In this document: positions 7,796-14,004 of the stretch, one piece after another
How the letters are laid out: every line of letters starts with the position of its first letter
Numbering within the stretch: position 1 is the first letter of the stretch
Assembly (NCBI GenBank): GCA_937885345.1
Contig: CAKZZH010000108.1
Location: forward strand, 1-19,353
Length of the DNA: 19,353 bases
Source: an uncultured Lachnospiraceae bacterium
GTDB taxonomy: Bacteria; Bacillota; Clostridia; Lachnospirales; Lachnospiraceae
Direction: 5' to 3'
Notes under the pieces: generated by a model
Seen by the model: the letters and a program-made list of their open reading frames with translations, nothing else
Told to the model about the DNA's origin: nothing
Databases searched by the model: none
Program-made: the position numbers and the translations under genes

Positions 7796-8332
7796 ATGAG
7801 GATTAACGAACTTTACAGCAATATCGGATTATATAATCTGCAGGCAGGCAATGATCAGGCCGAGCAGCTTTCACAGAATAAACCCGGAAATAAGGAGGAT
7901 CCCTTCGCGATAACCGACAGATTTGAATCATCTGCCGATATGATCGCGACCGATTTCGGCGGATACGGAGCGGACGGAAGACTTACCGCAGGCAAAAGCG
8001 CAGCGTTCGTAGATGCTGTCTCGACCGCGACCGTTAATGCTGTTCAGGATTTTTCGTCCGAGCCCGTTAAAGAGGCTGAAACGGGATATGCCGTTGAGGA
8101 TGTCGCAGGCATACTCGGGACGGATGAGAGGGGTACAATGGAGGCTCTTAAGGAGAACGGACTTGATGTAGAGGATCTTGTCGATTCGGACAAGGTTCAG
8201 ACGCTTTCTGATAAGCCTGAGATCCAGACGCAGCTTAAGACCTATGCAGATGATGCGATTTCCGCTATGGCGGCTCAGACCGGAATGAATAACTTACAGA
8301 TGGAGAATTTTATAAATTCGCTGCGTAATTAA
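7796..8332 (+). CDS. Small acidic protein of unknown function
   Basis: 178-aa protein that I do not recognise. It starts at an ATG preceded by a good AAGGGAGGA site and its own promoter, and its codon use matches its neighbours, so it is very likely a real gene. It has no signal peptide and no membrane segment, is rich in Ala, Asp and Glu, and contains no Cys, Trp or His. The N-terminal third (about 1-65) is polar and Gly/Asn/Gln-rich. Residues ~66-85 and ~98-178 look helical, with an alternating acidic pattern (EDVAGILGTDERGTMEAL, then NGLDVEDLVDSDKV), and the end is amphipathic (MNNLQMENFINSL). It lies 153 bp before the REC-GGDEF-EAL-REC gene, which has its own promoter, so the link is only positional. 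It could be a cytoplasmic partner or a secreted/structural protein; no function is claimed. Confidence 0.8.
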   Translation: MRINELYSNIGLYNLQAGNDQAEQLSQNKPGNKEDPFAITDRFESSADMIATDFGGYGADGRLTAGKSAAFVDAVSTATVNAVQDFSSEPVKEAETGYAVEDVAGILGTDERGTMEALKENGLDVEDLVDSDKVQTLSDKPEIQTQLKTYADDAISAMAAQTGMNNLQMENFINSLRN

Positions 8333-8372
8333 GTGTTTCGATTTGTACTGTGTAAATGATATGCAGTATATC

Positions 8373-8402
8373 TTGTGGAAATACGATACTTTATGGTATA
8401 AT
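8373..8402 (+). promoter_or_regulatory. Promoter of the REC-GGDEF-EAL-REC gene
   Basis: Perfect -10 TATAAT (8397-8402) with TGG upstream (extended -10), an 18-bp spacer and a weak -35 TTGTGG (8373-8378). The same TATGGTATAAT core occurs at the murE promoter. The predicted start, about 8409, falls within the inverted repeat that follows. Confidence 0.65.
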
Positions 8403-8406
8403 GATG

Positions 8407-8438
8407 TACCGATGCATTGGATGATCAATGCGTCGGTA
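8407..8438 (+). promoter_or_regulatory. Stem-loop / inverted repeat at the predicted transcript start
   Basis: TACCGATGCATT (8407-8418) pairs with AATGCGTCGGTA (8427-8438) around an 8-nt loop, giving a 12-bp stem with one G-U wobble. It begins 5 bp after the -10 box and ends ~47 bp before the ATG, and is not followed by a run of T. It may be a 5'-terminal mRNA hairpin that stabilises the message, or an operator for a DNA-binding dimer. It does not resemble a c-di-GMP riboswitch. Confidence 0.6.
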
Positions 8439-8485
8439 TATTTTATGATAGATGAGAAGATACTAAACGGGGCAGGGTTCACCAA

Positions 8486-10618
8486 ATGTCAAAAGAGGAG
8501 AGAAAACGAATACTGTTCATACATGATGGGATGGATGAAAGCGCAACCTTGATAGGAACGCTTAAATCACGTTATGACATTATCACGCTTGAGGACAGTT
8601 CTGTTGCCATCAGCTATCTCAACAATGAGAAGGCTTATTCGGCTGTTATCCTGGATTTTATCATTCCGGATGTCAGCGGGATCAATTTCATGTTTAACAA
8701 GACGCAGATCGCCGATATTGCAAGGATTCCGGTTATTGTTATAGCGGATGAGAAGGATGTCAGGACACAGATAAGAGCATATAATTCGGGCGCGGTTGCG
8801 GTTTTGACGGTGCCCTATAATTATGATCTGGCGCTTGCATGTGTGAACCGGATAGTCAGTGAATTTGATTCGGTCAATGTGCTTGCGGATATGCAATATG
8901 ATCGTATTACACAGGTTTATACACGTGATAATTTTTACAAGAAGGTATCGGAAAGATTTACGGCCGAGTCCAATCAGGAATTCCAAATGGTTACCTGCGA
9001 TATCGAGCGTTTTAAAGTATTAAACGAGGTCCTCGGTGCGGAGAAATGCGATGATCTTCTTGCTTTTATCGCGCAGTCGCTTAAGGATGCTTTCTTCCAC
9101 GGCGATATTATCGGCAGGCTTGTAAACGACCAGTTTGCAATCTTCGGTTACAGGAACGATATAACAACCAAGCAGATAATCTCCGAGCTTTGCAAGAAAG
9201 TTGCGGATTACAATTCCAGAGCCAAGATCACGATAAAGTTCGGTATATATACCTTCAACACCGATAAGCATCGTAATGTATCCACAATTTGTGACCGTTC
9301 CCTTCTCGCACTTAAGGAAATAAAGGGCAAGGTTGATGCCGATTACAAATACTATGACGATTCGATGAGAAGCAGACTCATACTTGAGCAGGCTCTTATT
9401 AACGATATGGAAACGGCTCTTGAAAACGGAGAGTTTCAGGTATATATCCAGCCCAAGTATAATATTGAGAATGGTCTTATCGCAGGCGGTGAGGCACTTG
9501 CAAGATGGATGGCTCCGGTAAGAGGAATGATCTCGCCCGGTCAGTTTATACCGCTTTTTGAGAAGAACGGCTTTATATCAAAGCTTGACGAATATATGTG
9601 GGACAAGACAGCCGGTATCATTCGCAGAATGAAGGATACAACGGGTAAATCCGTTCCGGTTTCGGTTAATATTTCGAGAATAGATATTTTCCATCTGGAT
9701 GTTCCGGCTACTCTCAAAGAGATATGCCAGAAGCATAATATTTTACCGGAGGATCTGCATCTGGAGATTACCGAATCCGCATATATGGAGGAGCCCGAAC
9801 AGCTCAATCAAATGGTCAGAGCACTTAAGAGAGCGGGATTCTCGATAGAGATGGATGACTTTGGAAGCGGATATTCTTCGCTCAGCCTTCTCTCGGATAT
9901 TCCGATCGATGTAATGAAGCTGGATATGCAGCTTGTCAAGAATCTGGGTGATAAGAACAAGGACAATATGCTGAGTTTTATCGTTGCAATGGCCAAATGG
10001 CTCGGGCTTATGGTTGTTGCGGAGGGCGTTGAGACCAAGGAACAGATCGAAGCCCTTAAGAGAATGGACTGCGACTATGTTCAGGGATTTTATTATTCAA
10101 AGCCCGTTTCGCATAATGAGTTTATCAGAATGGTCGGTGCCTGCGATGTTGCCGCGATGCCTTCCCACAGGCATGAGAGCAATAAGACCGTGACGGATAT
10201 GGATATCCCTCGCGAATACGAGGGTAAAATAGTGCTTATCGTTGATGATGTTAAGGCCAACAGAGATGTTCTTCGAAGACTTTTTGACGACTGTTTCCTG
10301 ATCATCGAAGCCGAGGATGGAAGAGCTGCGTGGGAGTTGGCCAAATCATATTATTCGCGCATTGCATTGATCATCACAAATCTTATAATGCCGATCATGG
10401 ACGGATATAAGCTTCTCGAGCTTCTCGCATCGGATGAAAATACCCGCAACATTCCGGTGGTCGTTGCATCGAAGATGGGTGAGAATGGAGAGGCAAGGTG
10501 CCTTAAAATGGGCGCCCGTGACTATGTCAACAAGCCTTTTGACAATGACACGATGAGACTCAGAGTAAAGCACATACTTGAAGCGCAGTTGTATAATGAA
10601 TCCAGGAACACCAGATAG
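8486..10618 (+). CDS. REC-GGDEF-EAL-REC c-di-GMP phosphodiesterase
   Basis: Soluble 710-aa signalling protein with four modules. (1) Receiver-like domain, ~6-125: phospho-site D57 is present, but the usual KP switch lysine is lost (TVPYN, 108-112). (2) GGDEF fold, ~145-290, with signature RLVNDQF (211-217) instead of GGDEF, so no cyclase activity is expected. (3) EAL domain, ~300-550, with all catalytic residues: E336-A-L, N395, E427, D457-D458, K478, E513, Q533. (4) C-terminal receiver, ~580-702: acidic pair D587-D588, S662 and K683 are kept, but the phospho-Asp is Asn (N632 in ITNLIMPIMDG). Likely role: regulated hydrolysis of c-di-GMP to pGpG in the cytoplasm. The ATG at 8486 has a modest GGGGCAGGG site and places the first receiver strand right at the N-terminus. 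A promoter and stem-loop lie upstream; icd follows after 68 bp. Confidence 0.93.
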   Translation: MSKEERKRILFIHDGMDESATLIGTLKSRYDIITLEDSSVAISYLNNEKAYSAVILDFIIPDVSGINFMFNKTQIADIARIPVIVIADEKDVRTQIRAYNSGAVAVLTVPYNYDLALACVNRIVSEFDSVNVLADMQYDRITQVYTRDNFYKKVSERFTAESNQEFQMVTCDIERFKVLNEVLGAEKCDDLLAFIAQSLKDAFFHGDIIGRLVNDQFAIFGYRNDITTKQIISELCKKVADYNSRAKITIKFGIYTFNTDKHRNVSTICDRSLLALKEIKGKVDADYKYYDDSMRSRLILEQALINDMETALENGEFQVYIQPKYNIENGLIAGGEALARWMAPVRGMISPGQFIPLFEKNGFISKLDEYMWDKTAGIIRRMKDTTGKSVPVSVNISRIDIFHLDVPATLKEICQKHNILPEDLHLEITESAYMEEPEQLNQMVRALKRAGFSIEMDDFGSGYSSLSLLSDIPIDVMKLDMQLVKNLGDKNKDNMLSFIVAMAKWLGLMVVAEGVETKEQIEALKRMDCDYVQGFYYSKPVSHNEFIRMVGACDVAAMPSHRHESNKTVTDMDIPREYEGKIVLIVDDVKANRDVLRRLFDDCFLIIEAEDGRAAWELAKSYYSRIALIITNLIMPIMDGYKLLELLASDENTRNIPVVVASKMGENGEARCLKMGARDYVNKPFDNDTMRLRVKHILEAQLYNESRNTR

Positions 10619-10686
10619 AGGGATCTTACGACAGTTTTGATGCTTCATTTGTTTGAACAATATTTTACCGAAAGGAACACATCATT

Positions 10687-11895
10687 ATGAACAAGATTCA
10701 AATGACAACACCCATCGTTGAGATGGACGGGGATGAAATGACAAGGATCATCTGGAAGGCTATTAAGGACGAACTTATATGCCCTTATGTAGACCTTAAG
10801 ACGGAGTATTACGATCTCGGACTTGAGAATCGTAATAATACCGATGATAAAGTAACCTTTGACTCTGCGAATGCTACCAAGAAATACGGCGTCGCTGTTA
10901 AATGTGCGACCATTACACCCAATGCCGCAAGAGTTGAAGAATACAAACTTAAGGAAATGTGGAAGAGCCCGAACGGTACTATCAGAGCAATCCTTGACGG
11001 AACCGTATTTCGTGCACCCATCCTTGTTAAAGGCATCGAGCCCTTTGTAAAGAACTGGAAAAAGCCCATAACCATTGCCAGACATGCATATGGTGATGTT
11101 TATAAGAATGTTGAGATAAAGGTTCCCGGAGCCGGTAAGGCAGAGCTTGTATTTACAGGCGAGGACGGTAAAGAAATAAGAGAGACGATTCATGATTTTA
11201 AGGGTTCCGGAATCATTCAGGGTATCCACAATACCGATAAGTCCATTACAAGCTTTGCAAAGAGCTGCTTTAACTACGCGCTTGATACCAAGCAGGACCT
11301 CTGGTTCTCGACTAAGGATACCATATCCAAGAAATATGATCACAATTTTAAGGATATATTCGCGGATCTCTATGAAAAGGAATACAAGGCCAGATTCGAA
11401 GAGGCCGGCATCGAATATTTCTATACGCTTATTGATGATGCGGTTGCCAGAGTAATAAGATCCGAGGGCGGATATATCTGGGCCTGCAAGAACTATGACG
11501 GCGATGTTATGAGTGATATGGTTGCCACGGCATTCGGCGATCTTGCGATGATGACTTCGGTTCTTGTATCACCCGACGGCAATTATGAATATGAAGCCGC
11601 TCACGGTACGGTTCAGAGACATTATTACAAGCATCTTAATGGCGAGGAAACTTCAACCAATTCGATCGCTACCATCTATGCATGGACAGGTGCACTTCGT
11701 AAGAGGGGTGAACTTGACGGTAATGCGGAGCTTATGACTTTTGCCGATAAGCTTGATAAGGCCTGCATTAATACCATTGAGGACGGAGAAATGACCGGCT
11801 CGCTCGCCAAGCTCACAACCATCCCCAATCCTAAGGTTCTTAATACTTTTGATTTTATAAAAGCTATTAGAAATCATCTTGATGAGTTGTTATAA
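10687..11895 (+). CDS. icd: NADP-dependent isocitrate dehydrogenase, eukaryotic-type
   Basis: Cytoplasmic enzyme of 402 aa converting isocitrate to 2-oxoglutarate and CO2 with NADP reduction, supplying 2-oxoglutarate for glutamate synthesis. It belongs to the homodimeric class that includes animal IDH1/IDH2 rather than the E. coli-type class. Shared hallmarks are EMDGDEMTRIIW (12-23), YDLGLENRN (42-50), VKCATITPN (71-79), substrate loop SPNGTIR (94-100), GTVFR (105-109), RHAYGD (132-137), IWACKNYDGDV (264-274) and MMTSVLVSPDG (288-298). AHGTVQRH (305-312) carries the Arg-His pair that binds the NADP 2'-phosphate. The ATG has AAAGGA ten bases upstream. No convincing promoter was found in the 68 bp before it, so read-through from the upstream gene is possible. 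A strong terminator-like hairpin follows the stop codon. Confidence 0.96.
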   Translation: MNKIQMTTPIVEMDGDEMTRIIWKAIKDELICPYVDLKTEYYDLGLENRNNTDDKVTFDSANATKKYGVAVKCATITPNAARVEEYKLKEMWKSPNGTIRAILDGTVFRAPILVKGIEPFVKNWKKPITIARHAYGDVYKNVEIKVPGAGKAELVFTGEDGKEIRETIHDFKGSGIIQGIHNTDKSITSFAKSCFNYALDTKQDLWFSTKDTISKKYDHNFKDIFADLYEKEYKARFEEAGIEYFYTLIDDAVARVIRSEGGYIWACKNYDGDVMSDMVATAFGDLAMMTSVLVSPDGNYEYEAAHGTVQRHYYKHLNGEETSTNSIATIYAWTGALRKRGELDGNAELMTFADKLDKACINTIEDGEMTGSLAKLTTIPNPKVLNTFDFIKAIRNHLDELL

Positions 11896-11901
11896 TTATG
11901 A

Positions 11902-11935
11902 CTGCCCGGTCTCGTTATCGGGCAGACACTTTTTT
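11902..11935 (+). terminator. Terminator-like hairpin between icd and arcC
   Basis: CTGCCCG (11902-11908) and CGGGCAG (11919-11925) make a perfect 7-bp GC-rich stem, followed by ACAC and six T. It lies 7 bp after the icd stop codon and only 27 bp before the arcC ATG. It can end icd transcripts, or act as a partial terminator setting the icd:arcC ratio, since no room remains for a promoter between it and arcC. Confidence 0.8.
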
Positions 11936-11961
11936 AATATTTGTTATTTATCGGAGGAATT

Positions 11962-12903
11962 ATGGCGGATAAAATAATCGTTGTGGCACTCGGAAGAAAT
12001 GCATTCGGCGAGACCTTCCCCGAACAGAAGGCCAATGTTAAAAAGGCTGCGATTGCTATTGCCGATCTTGCACAGATGAAATACGGAATTGTAATCACTC
12101 ATTCGAACGGTCCTCAGGTCGGGATGATACAGACTGCGATGACTGAATTTGCAAGGCTTGACGACAGATATACGGTTGCACCCATGAGCCTTTGCGGTGC
12201 CATGAGTCAGGGGTATATCGGATACGATCTGCAGAATGCGATCAGAACCGAGCTTCTTAACAGAGGAATATATAAGACTGTATCGACTATAATCACACAG
12301 GTTAAGGTCGATCCTTTTGATGAGGCGTTTAATAATCCTACCAAGGTGATCGGAAGGTATATGACCAAGGAGGAGGCTGAAGCGGAAGAGAAGAAGGGCA
12401 ATTATGTTGTCAAGGTTGACGATAACGGAAGTGAGAAATATCGCCGTATCATTGCCGCTCCCAAGCCCCAAGGCATCTATGAGATAGATGCGGTAAGGAC
12501 TCTTCTTGATGCAGGTCAGATAGTTATTGCGGCAGGCGGCGGCGGTATCCCTGTTCTTGAACAGAGAACCGTGCTTAAAGGTGCTTCTGCGATCATTGAG
12601 AAGGATTATGTTGCTGCAAGACTTGCCGATGAGGTTAATGCCGATGAACTTCTCTTTCTTACTACGGGAGATAAGCTTGTGATCAACGAAGGCAAGCCTA
12701 ACGAAAAGACATTTGACAATGTAAAGGCCACAGAACTTAAGCAGTACATCAATGCGGAAAATCTTGGCGCCATAACAACGCTTCCCAAGGCAAATGCCGC
12801 AGTTGAATTTGTACTTGCAGGCAAGGGCAGGAGAGCGATCATCGCAAATCTCGAATCTGCAAAGGATGCGATCGCGGGCAGATGCGGTACGACAATATCT
12901 TAA
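11962..12903 (+). CDS. arcC: Carbamate kinase
   Basis: 313-aa cytoplasmic amino-acid-kinase-fold enzyme interconverting carbamoyl phosphate + ADP and carbamate + ATP. Family motifs: ALGRNAFG (9-16, usually GGNA), ITHSNGPQVG (45-54), CGAMSQGYIGYDLQNA (78-93), TQVKVDPFDEAFNNPTK (112-128), AAPKP (165-169), AGGGGIPV (191-198), the IIEKD lysine (K214) and LPK (K276). The three lysines expected from Enterococcus faecalis carbamate kinase are all present. R12 in place of Gly, SNGPQVG in place of GNGPQVG, and KVIGR in place of KPIGP mark a Firmicute sub-type. No arginine deiminase or ornithine carbamoyltransferase gene is nearby, so the source of carbamoyl phosphate is unclear (agmatine, purine or allantoin breakdown are options). 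Start: the ATG at 11962 has GGAGG four bases upstream; the open frame extends 21 bp further but without an ATG. The G3E genes follow 29 bp later. Confidence 0.92.
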   Translation: MADKIIVVALGRNAFGETFPEQKANVKKAAIAIADLAQMKYGIVITHSNGPQVGMIQTAMTEFARLDDRYTVAPMSLCGAMSQGYIGYDLQNAIRTELLNRGIYKTVSTIITQVKVDPFDEAFNNPTKVIGRYMTKEEAEAEEKKGNYVVKVDDNGSEKYRRIIAAPKPQGIYEIDAVRTLLDAGQIVIAAGGGGIPVLEQRTVLKGASAIIEKDYVAARLADEVNADELLFLTTGDKLVINEGKPNEKTFDNVKATELKQYINAENLGAITTLPKANAAVEFVLAGKGRRAIIANLESAKDAIAGRCGTTIS

Positions 12904-12932
12904 AATATTTAATGAAAGAAGGTTTATACAAA

Positions 12933-13988
12933 ATGACAAAAGTAACTATAATTTCAGGATTCCTCGGAGCAGGTAAGACAACTTTTATCAAGAAGCTTCT
13001 TGAGGAGGTTTACAAGGGACATAAGATCGTCCTTATTGAGAACGAGTTTGGTGAGATCGGTATTGACGGCGGATTTCTTAAGGATGCCGGTATTCAGATC
13101 AATGAAATGAATTCGGGTTGCATATGCTGTTCGCTTGTCGGTGATTTTGCCGAAGCTCTTAAGAAGGTTGTTAAGGAGTACGCTCCCGAGCTTATTATGA
13201 TCGAGCCTTCGGGCGTCGGTAAGCTTTCGGATGTTATTGCGGCGGTGCAGAATGTTCAGGAGGAAGCAGGACTCGATCTTGAGAATTTTATAACCGTATG
13301 CGACGCTACCAAGGTTAAAATGTATATGAAGAACTTTGGCGAATTCTATAATAACCAGGTTGAAACGGCTTCAACGATCGTGCTTTCAAGAACACAGAAC
13401 GTTAATGAGGAGAAGCTTGAAGCAGCCGTTGCCCTTATTAAAGAACATAATGACAAGGCTGCCATAATTACCACACCTTGGGATGATCTTACCGGTGAGC
13501 AGATCGTATCCGCTCTTAAGAGAACATCGCTTGTTGACGAGCTTCTTGAGGAAGTTGAGCACACTCACCACCATCACCATGACGAGGATGAGTGCGACGA
13601 TCCCGAGTGCGAGTGCCATCATCATCACCACCATGACGAGGACGACGAGGAGTGCAACTGCGGCGGCCATCATGATCATGACGGACATCATCACCACCAT
13701 CATCATGCGGATGATGTATTTAACAGCTGGGGCGTTGAGACACCTCACAAATTTACAAAGGAACAGCTTGAGGAGATACTTCATAAGCTTGTTGAGACAG
13801 GTGAGTACGGTCAGGTTCTCAGAGCAAAGGGAATGGTTCCTGCCGTTGACGGAGGCTGGATCTATTTTGATGCGGTTCCCGGTGAGTATGAACTCAGAGA
13901 CGGAGCTCCCGAATATACCGGTAAGCTTTGCGTTATCGGTACGGATGTAAGCGAAGAGAAAATGACAGAACTTTTTGGACTTAAATAA
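12933..13988 (+). CDS. G3E-family GTPase (CobW/YciC-like metallochaperone) with His/Cys-rich loop
   Basis: 351-aa cytoplasmic P-loop protein of the G3E family (COG0523), whose members hand metals to target proteins. Visible: Walker A GFLGAGKTT (9-17), ENEFGEIGID (36-45), the family metal motif CICC (63-66), Walker B-like IMIEPSGVG (88-96) and a C-terminal CobW_C-type domain (~270-351). Between them (210-258) lies an extreme metal-binding tract with 22 His, 5 Cys and many Asp/Glu, arranged as three H5-7 clusters alternating with acidic/Cys segments. The guanine-specificity motif NKxD is replaced by SRTQ (152-155), so nucleotide choice is uncertain. Zinc is the most likely metal by analogy with YciC/ZagA and ZNG1; nickel or cobalt cannot be excluded. 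The start at ATG 12933 has AGAAGG upstream and begins exactly at the fold; an in-frame ATG at 12882 inside arcC is less likely. The paired GTPase follows 16 bp later. Confidence 0.92.
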   Translation: MTKVTIISGFLGAGKTTFIKKLLEEVYKGHKIVLIENEFGEIGIDGGFLKDAGIQINEMNSGCICCSLVGDFAEALKKVVKEYAPELIMIEPSGVGKLSDVIAAVQNVQEEAGLDLENFITVCDATKVKMYMKNFGEFYNNQVETASTIVLSRTQNVNEEKLEAAVALIKEHNDKAAIITTPWDDLTGEQIVSALKRTSLVDELLEEVEHTHHHHHDEDECDDPECECHHHHHHDEDDEECNCGGHHDHDGHHHHHHHADDVFNSWGVETPHKFTKEQLEEILHKLVETGEYGQVLRAKGMVPAVDGGWIYFDAVPGEYELRDGAPEYTGKLCVIGTDVSEEKMTELFGLK

Positions 13989-14004
13989 TTGGAGTGATCA
14001 GACA

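Noticed and set aside
8333..8485. Possible c-di-GMP riboswitch before the EAL gene
   Set aside because: No conserved GEMM-type core could be found; only the simple stem-loop is present.
10207..10224. CCCTCG / CGAGGG small inverted repeat
   Set aside because: Only six base pairs, inside the linker before the C-terminal receiver; likely chance.
10619..10686. Promoter before icd (TTGATG with an AATATT-like -10)
   Set aside because: Matches are too weak to separate from AT-rich background.
11944..12939. 331-codon minus-strand frame opposite arcC
   Set aside because: It mirrors the full carbamate kinase gene, its translation is rich in Cys/Arg/Ser without domain logic, and no promoter or ribosome site supports it.
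13386..13950. Low-complexity Met/Val- or Thr/Ile-rich frames across the histidine tract
   Set aside because: They are produced by the CAT/CAC repeats of the His loop read in other frames and strands.
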